Assembly (NCBI GenBank): GCA_035772735.1
Contig: JASDFA010000002.1
Span: forward strand, 5,146,001-5,210,000
Reading direction: 5' to 3'
Length of the DNA: 64,000 nucleotides
From: Datura wrightii
Taxonomy: Eukaryota; Streptophyta; Magnoliopsida; Solanales; Solanaceae
Shown here: one piece after another, positions 54,755 to 64,000 of the stretch
Layout: each line of letters starts with the position of its first letter
Numbering within the stretch: the stretch's first letter is position 1
Position numbers and translations under genes: made by a program
The notes under the pieces: generated by a model
Database searches by the model: none
Told to the model about the DNA's origin: nothing
The model's input: only the letters and a program-made list of their open reading frames with translations

Positions 54755-54971
54755 AACTTGGTATCAGAGCACTAGGTTTAGAGTATCCTATGATGTCTGA
54801 AAGCCACGTCAAGTAGAGTCCTTTTAATGGGTGTGAAGTGCGCCACACTTATGACAGGGAGGCTACAAGAAGTTATTAGGAAAACTCCCTTTTGTTCGTA
54901 CTCTTTATCGTGTGTTGAAGTTCAATTCTAGAAATGTTCTCCTAACTTGTGCTCTATTTCATTTCAGTGAA
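54755..54971 (+). other. Primer-binding site and leader
   Basis: TGGTATCAGAGCA at 54759-54771, four bases after the LTR end, then a leader of about 200 bases homologous (inverted) to the leaders of the minus-strand copies. Confidence 0.8.
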
Positions 54972-56090
54972 ATCGTTCCTCTAAGACACGAAAACGAAAG
55001 AAGGGTCGGCAATGCTAACCGACCTGCCCCACTAGCTCCAGTAACCCCTCAGGACGACCAAGTATCCTCAGCGGAGTTCAGAGCGGCAATCCAGCTACTG
55101 GCACAGACATTCACAAACTAGGTGAACCAGAAGGTGGTTCCGATTAACACAAATGGGTCCATAGTAGCTGCCCGAGTTCGAGACTTCACCGAAATTAACT
55201 CTCTAGCCTTTCATGGATCTATGGTGGGAGAGGATCCATAGGATTTCATGGATGAGATACAGAAGATCACCCGGATTATGGGTATTAGCTCCCTAAGAAT
55301 GCTGACCTGGTTTCCTACAGATCTTGTATGATTAGTGGAAGGAAGGGAGACCAGCAAGAGCAAAACTGGTGGAGTTGGAGGAGTTCACAACAGCCTTCCT
55401 AGATAAATTCTTCCCCCGGGAGTTAAGGGAGGCTAAGGTGGAAGAATTCATGAATTTGAAATAGGACAACAGGATGGTGGAAGAGTATGCACTGGAGTTC
55501 AGATGGTTATCAAGATATGCTTTGGAGATGGTAGCCGAGCCAAGGGCTCGCATGCTTAAGTTCATTAATGGAGTACCAAACTTGGTCCTTAAGGAGTGTA
55601 GGATTGTGATGCTCATCAAAGACATTGACCTCTCAAGCCTCATCGGTCATGCCTAGCAGATTGACGCAGAAAAGATGAAAGACATGGAGCGGGAGAATAA
55701 GAAGGCTAGGACTGGCCAATCAGACTATGGACACCAGAGGTCTGGCAGTAGTAGCCGCCCATATTAGCAGAGGGCTCCAACGCCCACTTCAGCTAGCACC
55801 CCTACCTTTTGATCCCGTAAGGATCGAAAGGGTGGAGCATCTGGCTCACAATCCTAGAGTCACAGCGCCAACAACTACTACCCAACTTGCCCTAAGTATG
55901 GCAAGAACCATCCAGGGGAATGCCTTCAGGGCCGATAGGGTTGCTTTGGGTATGGAAAGATAGGTCACCGGCTCAGAGAGTGCCTATCAGCAGGTTGGGG
56001 GAGAGCATAGTCTACCACTTCAGCAGCTCCAGCAGGCCAACACTTTAGGTACTGATGGCAGTCAGTGCCAAAATCGTTTTTATGTTTTAT
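54972..56090 (+). pseudogene. gag: Chromovirus gag pseudogene, start codon lost
   Basis: The expected initiator is ATC at 54972-54974. Then come VPLRHENERRVGNAN, SSAEFRAAIQLLAQTFTN and a stop at about 55119, and across frame changes AKVEEFMNLK, EYALEFRWLSRYALEMVAEP and LKECRIVMLIKDIDLS. The zinc region near 55890-55985 reads CPKYGKNHPGEC and CFGYGKIGHRLREC: in both motifs the second Cys is Tyr (TGT to TAT). It would not bind RNA through these fingers. It is followed by protease in the normal order. Confidence 0.75.
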
Positions 56091-56550
56091 CTCTCGTCAG
56101 GATCAGGAGAGCTCACCCTATGTGGTCATGGGTATGTTATGTCTTTTCCATCTAGATGTGTATGCCCTACTAGATCCAGAGTTGTCCAGTTTGAAATCAA
56201 TCTAGAAGTCCTCTCAGAATTATTCTCAGTCTGTACCCAAGTTGGTGAGTCAGTTAGAGCCAGTCGGGTGTATAGACACTGACTAGTCTCAATCTTGAAT
56301 AAGGTCATTCCAATTGATCTCGTAGAGTTAGACATAGTCAATTTTGATCTCATTCTTGGCATGGATTGGTTACACTCTGGTAATTCCTCAGTCGACTGCA
56401 AAACTACAGCTGTCAGATTTTAGTTTCCTAATGAGCCAGTTTTAGAGTGGATGGTTAGTAGTTTAGCGCCTAAGGGTCGATTTATTTCCTACCTTAAGGA
56501 AAGAAATCTTATTTATAAAGGGTGTATTTATCATCTAGTTTGGGTCAAAG
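56091..56550 (+). pseudogene. Chromovirus protease fragment
   Basis: Near 56140-56180 the translation is FHLDVYALLDPELSS, where the sister copies have LLDPGATLSF, so the Gly-Ala of the active site is lost. Stops follow (VSQLEPVGCIDTD and further). The segment ends in the linker GRFISYLKERNLIYKGCIYHL, which leads to RT at 56551. Confidence 0.65.
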
Positions 56551-57487
56551 ATTCTAGTTTTAAGACCCCAACTATCCAGTCAGTTCAAGTTGTCAGCGAG
56601 TTCCCTGATGTGTTTTCCAAAAATCTTCCCGGAGTCCCTCCTGAGAGGAAAATAGACTTCGGCATAGACCTTCTTCTAGACACTCAGCCCATCTCCATCC
56701 CTCCTTACATAATGGCTCCAGTTGAACTTAAGGAGTTGAAAGAGCAGCTAAAAACCTTCTCAATAAAGGTTTCATCAGGCCCAGCATCTCTCCATGGGGT
56801 GCTCTAATATTATTTGTGTGAAACTAAGACGGTACACTCATAATGTATATCGATTACCATCAGTTGAACAAGGTCACAGTTAAGAACCGGTATCCCCTAC
56901 CCAGAATTGATGACTTGTCTGATCAGCTTCAGGGAGCCAGTTGTCTCTCCAAGGTAGATCTTAGGTCAGGGTATCATCAGCTAAGACTCAGAGAATGTGA
57001 CATACCGAAAATAGCTTCCAGAACTCAGTATGATCACTATGAATTCGTGGTTATCTCCTTCGGACTAACTAATGCCCCCAAAGCTTTCATGGACCTAATG
57101 AACAGGGTTTTCAAGCCATATCTAGACATGTTCATCATTGTGTTCATTGATGACATTCTAGTATACTCTAGAAATGAGGAAGAACATTCTAACCATCTAA
57201 GGATAGTGCTACATATGCTTAGAGACCGTCAGTTGTTTGCTAATTTCACAAAATGTGACTTCTGGCTAAATTCTGTGACTTTCCTTGGTCATATGGTCTC
57301 GGGTGAGAGTATTCAGGTAGATCCTCAAAAGATAGCACCGGTGAAAGACTGGCTAAGACCTACTTCCGCAACTAAAATCAGAAGTTTCTTGGGTCAAGCC
57401 GGTTATTACCGACATTTTGTGGAAGGTTTTTCCTCTATTGCATCTCCTCTAACTAGGTTGACTCAGAAAAATGTGAAATTTTACTAG
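56551..57487 (+). pseudogene. Chromovirus reverse transcriptase, catalytic residues intact
   Basis: The segment GVPPERKIDFGIDLL near 56635 precedes a frameshift at about 56800. From 56843 the frame is open for 214 codons: DYHQLNKVTVKNRYPLPRID, KVDLRSGYHQL (first catalytic Asp), FVVISFGLTNAPKAFM, FIDDILVYSR (YxDD-type box with both Asp), KCDFWLNSVTFLGH and FLGQAGYYRHFVEGFS. All catalytic residues are present. TAG at 57485-57487 separates RT from RNase H in the same frame. The copy has lost its protease and integrase function, not its polymerase residues. Confidence 0.8.
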
Positions 57488-57935
57488 TCGGATGCGTGTG
57501 AGAAGAGTTTCCAGGAGTTGAAGACTCGACTCACTACCGTTGTAGTGTTAACCTTATTGGAAGGAAAATATGAGTTCGTAGTGTATTGTGATGCTTCCAG
57601 AGTTGGACTCAGTTGCATTCTGATGAAGCGGGGTAAGGTGATAGCTCACACCTCCAGACAGCTCAAGGTTCATGAAAAGAACTATTCTACTCATGACCTT
57701 GAGTTGGCAGCAGTGGTGATTGCATTGAAAATATGGAGGCATCACCTTTATGGGTCTCACATGGATGTTGTCACCAATCACAAGAGCCTTTAGTGTTCAG
57801 TCAAAAAGATTTAAATCTTCGTCATAGAAAGTGGTTGGAGCTATTGAAACATTATAACATGTGTGTGTTGTACCGCGCAGGAAAAGCCAATGTTGTGGTT
57901 GATGCCCTAAGCAAGATGTCTATGGGGAACGTGGC
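57488..57935 (+). pseudogene. Chromovirus RNase H
   Basis: In the RT frame: FVVYCDASRVGLSCIL (first catalytic Asp present), IAHTSRQLKVHEKNYSTHDL with the second acidic site ELAAVVIALK, and VVTNHKSL near 57785, where the sister TDHKSL has its third catalytic Asp as Asn. After a frameshift near 57780 the tail reads LRHRKWLELLKHY and ANVVVDALSK. RNase H removes the RNA template during reverse transcription. Part of the RT polyprotein. Confidence 0.7.
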
Positions 57936-58775
57936 TCATGTTGATGAGAGCAGAAAAGAACAAGCAAAGGATATTAACAAATTAGCTCAATTGGGAGTGC
58001 ATTTGGTTGTTTCAGTTGAGGGTGGAGTAGTAATGCAGAGTGGATCAGATTCCTTGTTAGTCGTTGAAGTTAGGTCAAGGCAAGATAAAGATCCCATACT
58101 TCTTAAGCTAAAGGAAGCAGTTCTCAGAAAAAAAATGGAGGCTTTCTCAAAAGGGGGAGATGGTGTACTCCGTTACCAGGGTAGACTATGTGTACCAGAT
58201 GTAGGTGACTTGAGACAACAGATATTGTCTGAAGCACATTGTAGAGATATTCTATCCACCCAGGTTCCACTATGATGTATTGTGATCTTCGGGATATTCT
58301 ATCCGAACTGCCAGCAGGTTAAGGTGGAACATCAGAGACCAGAGGTATGACTCAAGATATCAACATACCCACATGGAAGTGTGAAGAAGTAAATATGGAC
58401 TTTATTATTGGTCTACCTCATACTCGTCAGTAGCATGACTCAATCTTGGTGATAGTAGACCGGATGGCCAAGTCAGCACATTTCCTCCAAGTTAAAACTA
58501 CAAACTCAACTGAGGATTATGCCAGGCATATATCCGAGAGTTGGTCAGATTGCATGGGGTTCCCTTGTCCATTATTTCAGATAAAGGTACCCAGTTCACC
58601 TTGTAATTCTGGAAGACATTTCAGAAAGGACTCGGTACCCAGGTCAAGTTCAGTACAACTTTTCACCTGCAGACAGATGGACAAGCTGAATGGACTATGC
58701 AGACCTGGGAAGATATGCTGAGAGAGTCTATGATCGATTTCAAAGGCAGTTGGGATGATCACCTATCTCTCATCA
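57936..58775 (+). pseudogene. Chromovirus integrase N-terminal half, truncated
   Basis: The connection is open from 57936 to 58275 (GVHLVVSVEGGVV, KLKEAVLRKKMEAFSKG, GVLRYQGRLCVPDVGDLRQQILSEAH). After 58275 the zinc-binding HHCC domain is lost apart from its first His (SEAH). The core has VIVDRMAKSAHFL near 58450 and then frame changes through the region of the second Asp. At 58776 it is cut by the LTR of the minus-strand element, before the catalytic Glu. The continuation probably lies right of the window. Confidence 0.7.
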
Positions 58776-59946
58776 TGTTACGACCCGAACATACACCCGG
58801 ATCGTAGATATGGGATAAGGAGCCCCGAGAGACCCCAAGTCGACCCATGGCATGAGCATACATCCAATCCATTCACATAAGCGGAAGACTTAACATAAGT
58901 ACAACGAAATCTTGACATAATAATGGAGAAAGACAATACATGATCCATACATGACAGCACAATACAACTGATAGTCTGAAAAGACTCTAATCATGAAAGA
59001 CGGGTTGATGGGACAACACCCCAACTAACCCTACAATACTGTAACTGAAAGAGAACAATAGAGTCTGATCATATGTCCCTAGTAACATGAGGACTCACCA
59101 AATAAGCTGATAGCGAACTCTGAAGACCTACTGAGGAGGGTGAGCCTGAGAGCCAGGTCCTGTATCATGAAACGATACAACATAGAAAGTATGCGGTCAG
59201 TACGTGGAATGTACTGAGTATGCAAGGTAAGTAAAAAGGACATTAGAAAAACTCATATATGATCATAAGAGTAGGACATCATGCTCATATTGTAAACATC
59301 ATAACATAACATAAGGCTCAAGGTTTTCAAAACAATCGTAATCCAACGCAATCATATCCATAAGAGAAAAACTTTACTTAAAATGACTTGAGCCAAAATA
59401 CATAATCGTAACATGCATAAATAATGAGGAACAGTGGGAGATTCTCTTAACCAACATATCCCATATGAGCACACATGAAGTCCGACATGTAAACCTAGTC
59501 GGGAGGCCGCTCGTACCTAGCCAAGGGTAGAACCATGTAGGGCGTGATATCACCATGAAAATGGCCAATTGGGTGGGGGATAGTCACAAAAGAGGTCCCA
59601 ATATACTTACAGTGACACGTAGTTTAGGAGATCTGGGGCTTAATAACAGGTAACCACGGGTCGTCACTTCTCATCACGAGTCGTTGGATGACCCGTGGTA
59701 TTGTCACCTGCTAAGCCCAGCCTCTCCTATAACTGCCAACAATGACTCGTTGTTCCAAGAAATGGGTTGTTGCATCGCCCGCTGTCTCCACTACCACCAG
59801 AACTTCCCCACACCATGACAGCATACAATGACCTGTGGTTTGATACCACGAGTTGTTACATGGCCCGTTCTGTGCTATTTTTCCCAATTTTAGTAGTTTC
59901 CAACTTTTAACTTCTAGGTCTACTCTTAAGAACTTTTGGGGTATTA
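58776..59946 (-). repeat. Chromovirus 3' LTR, shortened (1.17 kb)
   Basis: Plus-strand view: TGTTACGACCCG at 58776. The minus-strand 5' end is AATACCCCAAAAG at about 59946, where the terminal TG is mutated. About 1 kb shorter than its relatives, so internally deleted. It keeps the stem-loop position (59075-59094, weaker stem) and the palindromic island (59650-59880). The polypurine tract on its right shows that this is the 3' LTR and that the element body lies to the right. Confidence 0.75.
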
Positions 59947-60214
59947 AAATATCTCCCCCTTGGGAACATTTGTCCTCAAATGTAAGAGACAAGCAGAAAA
60001 CAAAAACATGCAATTATTATATTTAAATACTGATCATTTAAACCGAAACTTTAGGGAATGACTACCTTCGATTCATATCACATAGCTGAACTGAACTCAT
60101 GCTTTACATACAAATCCATACATATAAAAGAAACTTGAACACATAAAATGAACATGAAAACTAAGTAGAGTAATAGTGTGAAACTGATACCTCAAGTCGG
60201 AACTGAGCTGGTAA
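59947..60214 (-). other. 3' untranslated region and polypurine tract
   Basis: TCCCAAGGGGGAGAT on the minus strand at 59964-59950 is a good polypurine tract next to the LTR. The remaining sequence to 60214 is non-coding. Confidence 0.75.
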
Positions 60215-61512
60215 AGAATAGGTGTAGGTATTTAGCCATCATATACACTTCGACTTCCCATGTAGCTCATTCAACATGCTGATTCTCCATAAGACTTTAA
60301 CTAAAGCTACTTCTTTGTTCTTTAGCCTCCAAACTTGACGGTCAATATTTCCACAGGAACTTCTTCATAGCTGAGGTTGTCTTTCACACCGACGACGTCC
60401 ACTGGGACTACTAGAGTTGGATCTCCCAAACATTTCTTCAAAAGCAACACATGAAACACAAGATGCATGGAAGATAACTCTGAGGGAAAGTCCAACACAT
60501 ACGCCACCTTACCAACTCTTCTCATAATCTGGTAGGGACCAACATAGTGGGGACTAAGTTTTCCTTTCTTTCTGAACCACATGACTCCCTTCATGGGAGA
60601 AACCTTTAGAAATACCCAATCATCTACCTTAAACTCTAAATCTCTTCTCCTCACATCAGCATATGACTTTTGATGACTCTGAGCAGTTTTTAGCCTGTCC
60701 TTTATCAACTAAACCTTTACCATAGCTTCATGAATCGAATCAGGCCCTATAATAACTGCCTCACCAACCTCAAACCATCCAATGGGCGATCTACACCTCT
60801 GCCCATAAAGAGCCTCGAACGGTGCCATTTGGATACTGGAGTGATAGTTGTTATTGTAAGCGAACTCGATCAAAGGCAAATGATAATCCCAATTACCTTT
60901 GAAGTCCATCACACATGCTCTCAACATGTCCTAGAGAGTCTGGATTGTTCGTTCCGCTTGGCCATCCATCTGTGGATGAAAGGTTGTACTAATCTTAACT
61001 TGAGTCCCAAGCTCTTTCTGAAAAGACCGCCAGAACTGGGAGGTAAACTGAGTACCTCAGTCTGAAATAATAGACAAGGGCACTCCATGCAACTGAACCA
61101 ACTTCCAAATATACAGTGTGGCATAATCATTTGCTGAATATGTGGTTTTGACTGGTAGAAAGTGTACAGCCTTGATCAACCTGTCTACCACCACCCGAAT
61201 GGAATCATATTGTCGGCGAGTACAGGGTAGTCCTGTTATAAAATTCATGTTAATTTCTTCCCACTTCCAAGTAGGGATGCTAATATCCTAAAGTACGCCT
61301 CCCGGCCATTGATTTCCAATCTTTACTTGTTGACAATTTGGACATTTGGCTACGAACTCTGCAATATCCTTCTTCATGTCATCCCACCAATAGATTTTTC
61401 ATAAATCACGATACATATTCATGGATCCCGGATGAATAGAATATTTCATACCATGTGCCTCATGCAATATCTGACCCCTCAAATCATCAATGTCTGGAAC
61501 ACACAGACGATC
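60215..61512 (-). pseudogene. Chromovirus integrase with GPY/F module and chromodomain remnant
   Basis: Minus-strand order from 61512: zinc-binding domain with LHEAHGMKYSIHPG and CPNCQQ (near 61355), the HHCC pattern complete. Core: the first catalytic position reads EEINMNFITGLP (Asn for Asp, 61240), the second is IISD followed by an in-frame stop (61057), the Glu is in LPLIEFAYNNNYHSS. C-terminal frame 60708-60322: VGPYQIMRRVGKVAYVLDFP, the GPY/F module, then SYEEVPVEIL. The chromodomain follows to 60215 after a frame change (KNKEVALVKVLW). All segments up to 60322 share one frame, interrupted only by stops. Confidence 0.8.
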
Positions 61513-62175
61513 CTAGTACCGCAACACAACATCTCCCCCTTGGGAGAAGACCTCCACCTTCTGACTCCAAACGACTCCTTTCAGCTTTATCAATATTGGA
61601 TCCTCATCTTGTCTAGCTTTCAAATAAGTGACCAAGGACGATTCTGATCCGTTTTGCACAACAACGCCGCCATAGATCGAGTAGACCAATCTAACCCCCA
61701 ATTGCAAGTCGATAGACATATTTTACCAACTCCTTCTTTCCCTCATCCAATTAGGATAGACTCTCCATAGAGAACCTACTAAGTGTGTCCGCTACCACAT
61801 TAGCCTTTCCTGGATGGTAAGGAACACTCATATCATAGTGTTTGAGTAGCTCTAACCACCTCCTTTGATGTAGATTGAGGTCCTTCTACATGAACATATA
61901 TTGCAAGCTCTTTGCTCCATAAATACATCCACATGGACCCCATACAAGTAATGTTGCTATATCATCAAAGCGAATACCACTGCGGCCAACTCAAGGTCAT
62001 GGGTTGGGTAATTCTTCTCATGCACATTCAACTGTCTTGAGGCATATGCTATCACTTTCCCATGTTGTATCAATACGCACCCATGATCGATTCTTGAAGC
62101 ACCACGATACACCACAAAACCCTCGATACCCTCGAGTAGGGTCAACACTGGTGCTGAAGTGAGTCGAGTCTTCAA
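61513..62175 (-). pseudogene. Chromovirus RNase H and connection
   Basis: RNase H (62175-61957): GFVVYRGASRIDHGCVLIQHG, where the first catalytic Asp of the usual YCDAS is Gly, then VIAYASRQLNVHEKNYPTHD and LELAAVVFALM with the second acidic residue. The connection (61719-61513) has MSIDLQLGVRLVYSIYGGVV and LKGVVWSQKVEVFSQGGDVV. Same frame as RT and integrase; stops at 61954, 62173 and in the stretch 61730-61950, which is degraded. Confidence 0.75.
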
Positions 62176-63060
62176 CTATTGGAAGCTTTTCTCACAAGCC
62201 TCCGACCATTGCAACTTTACCTTCTTTTGGGTCAACTTGGTCAAAGGTGTTGTGATGGAGGAGAAACCCTCAACAAACCTTCGATAATAGAAAACTAAAT
62301 CCAAGAAACTCCGAATATCTGAAGGATTCACCAGTCTGGGCCAATTCTTCACCACTTCAATTTTTTGAGAATCTACCTTTATGCCCTCACTCGATACCAC
62401 ATGGCCCAGAAATGCCACTGAGTCCAACCAAAACTCACACTTGCTGAACTTTGCATACAATTTTCAATCCTTGAGTGTCTGCAGCACTACTCTCAAATGA
62501 GTGCCATGCTCCTCCTCGCTCCGAGAGTATTTAAGGATATCATCGATGAACATGATCACAAACATGTCTAGATATTGCTTGAACACCCTTTTCATCAAGT
62601 CCATAAAAGATGCAGGAGCATTTGTTTGTCCAAAAGACATAACTACAAACTCATAATGGCCATACCGCGTCCTGAAGGCTATCTTTGGGATATCACTCTC
62701 CCGAACTCGGAGCTGATGATACCCGGACCTGAGATCTATCTTTGAGAAACACTTAGCACCCTGAAGCTTGTCAAACAAATCATCGATCCTGGGAAAAGGA
62801 TACCTTTTCTTAATGGTGATATTGTTCAATTGCCGATAGTCAATGTACGTCCGAAGTGATCCATCATTCTTTTGAACAAATAAAACTGGTGCACCCCATG
62901 GATACTTGCTCGGTCTAATGAAACCCTTATCTACAGGTCCTTCAACTGCTCTTTCAATTCCTTTAGCTCGCTGGAGCCATCCTGTATGGAGGAATAGTGA
63001 TAGGCTGCATATAGGGTAAGAGGTCAATACCAAAATCAATTTCCCTCTCAGGAGGAACAC
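62176..63060 (-). pseudogene. Chromovirus reverse transcriptase, catalytic residues intact
   Basis: The minus-strand frame from about 62970 to 62176 has one stop (62461-62463). Motifs: DKGFIRPSKYPWGAPVLFV, DYRQLNNITIKKRYPFPRID, KIDLRSGYHQL (first Asp), FVVMSFGQTNAPASFM, FIDDILKYSR (both Asp of the YxDD-type box; Lys where sisters have Val), KCEFWLDSVAFLGH, SDIRSFLDLVFYYRRFVEGF. The frame is shared with RNase H and integrase downstream. A frameshift near 62960 separates it from the protease linker. Confidence 0.85.
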
Positions 63061-63640
63061 CTAGAAAATCTCCGGGAAAGACCTCCAAATACTCACACAC
63101 CACAGGAACTGACTGGATAATCGAGGTCTCAGACTTAACATCCTTAACCCTAACTAGGTGATACATGCAGCCCTTATAAATTATTTTCCTGGCCTTAATA
63201 TATGAAATAAACCAACCGGTTGGTACAGCTGAATTGCCCTTCCACTCCGTAACTGACTCACCCGAATATCAAAATTCCACTGCATGGGTCCTACAATTAA
63301 CGGAAGCATAACATGCAAACAACCAATCCATGGCCAATTAATGTCAAAGTCAATCATAGCTAACTCTACTATGTCTGCAGAGGTGACCTTATGCAGTATT
63401 GTAATGGGGAAACCTCTATACACCCGCCTAGCTACAACTGAATCACCTACTGTAGTAGAGACTAAGAACGGTTCTAACAGAATTTCAAGGCTAACTCCAA
63501 AACTACTAGAAATCTAAGGGGTCACAAATGACAAAATAGCTCCTAGATCTAACAAGGCATAAGAATCAATATGGAAGACTTGCAACATACCAGAGACCAC
63601 ATATGGTGAAGCCTCTTGCTCCTGGAGGGATACTAAAGCA
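63061..63640 (-). pseudogene. Chromovirus protease, broken
   Basis: The active-site region near 63555 reads IDSYALLDLGAILSFVTP (DLGA instead of DPGA). Downstream: KVTSADIVELAMIDFDIN (63400) and the RT linker YHLVRVKDVKSETS, GVPPEREIDFGIDLLP (to about 62963). Three different frames and several stops are involved. Confidence 0.7.
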
Positions 63641-64000
63641 TAAAACCTGGCCCTGACCACCTGCTGAACTAGTAGAGGCACCGTGCTAAGGGGGACGTGC
63701 TACTGGAGCAGCAGAACTGGCTGCTATCACACAGGCTCCACCGACCCCTGATCTAGCTGAAAGGAAATCCTTAAGTCTGTGTTCGGGTTTGCCACACTCG
63801 AAACAAGCATCCAAGCCAACTAGGCATCTCCCAGGGTGATTTTTACCACACCCCACACAAACTGGGAAAGAGCGATCCATATGCATGTTACGCTGGCCTC
63901 TCCACTCTAAAGCTCTGCTCCTTTGATCTCCTCTGAATCTAGATGGCGTGCTGGCTGATGATGGAGCTAGAGCGATAGACCTTTGCTGGGACTGCTGATG
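63641..64000 (-). pseudogene. gag: Chromovirus gag C-terminal part, continues beyond the window
   Basis: The minus-strand frame 63886-63686 carries CVGCGKNHPGRC (intact first zinc motif) and CFECGKPEHRLKDF, where the last Cys of the second motif is Phe. Upstream, near 63930-64000, QQQSQQRSIALAPSSSAST-like sequence matches the linker in the other gag copies. The N-terminal part and the 5' LTR are to the right of the window. Confidence 0.75.

Overview
This window is nuclear plant DNA from a transposon-dense, probably heterochromatic region. It holds no intact host gene that I can recognise. The mix suggests Solanaceae (Solanum, Capsicum or Nicotiana), which is an inference: long-LTR chromovirus Ty3/gypsy elements primed by tRNA-iMet, Athila-type Ty3/gypsy elements, a TNP2-type CACTA transposase, and a tandem endogenous pararetrovirus that resembles the solendovirus/cavemovirus group. 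Nearly every coding region is broken by stops, frameshifts or deletions, so most genes are called as pseudogenes.

Layout. 1-11583: minus-strand chromovirus fragments nested in each other: an LTR at 134-3361 with two minisatellites, protease-gag-LTR at 3362-7318, an RNase H scrap at 7319-7420, gag-LTR at 8331-11583. 11584-20891: Athila-type fragments in both orientations, with one Athila LTR (12022-15548) split by a chromovirus solo LTR (12374-14491). 20892-34152: an endogenous pararetrovirus, one full genome length (7921 bases per unit) followed head to tail by a second copy truncated in reverse transcriptase. 34191-41592: two minus-strand chromovirus fragments. 41593-46541: an LTR-like scrap, an Athila gag-LTR fragment and a chromovirus LTR. 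46542-49207: plus-strand chromovirus integrase C-terminus, polypurine tract and 3' LTR. 49208-53215: minus-strand CACTA transposase pseudogene. 53216-58775: plus-strand chromovirus LTR-gag-pol, cut in integrase by a minus-strand chromovirus (58776-64000) that runs off the right edge.

How the parts work. In each retroelement, gag makes the particle protein, protease cuts the polyprotein, reverse transcriptase/RNase H copies RNA primed at the primer-binding site beside the 5' LTR, and integrase inserts the product. No element here keeps a complete set. The virus has the pararetrovirus order: primer-binding site, small ORF, movement/coat polyprotein, protease-RT-RNase H, ORF4, then promoter and poly(A) signal.

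Most interesting observations: the two virus copies share at least two lesions (a stop in the movement region and a one-base frameshift in the coat region), so the defect seems to predate the tandem arrangement. The virus-transposon junction carries a 16-base tandem duplication. Chromovirus LTRs keep a hairpin at an almost constant distance (about 300 bases) from their 3' end. LTRs of both gypsy lineages carry a family-specific palindromic GC-rich island near their 5' end. Athila LTRs begin with a palindrome around an AATTTA-like core. I see no convincing new cellular system.
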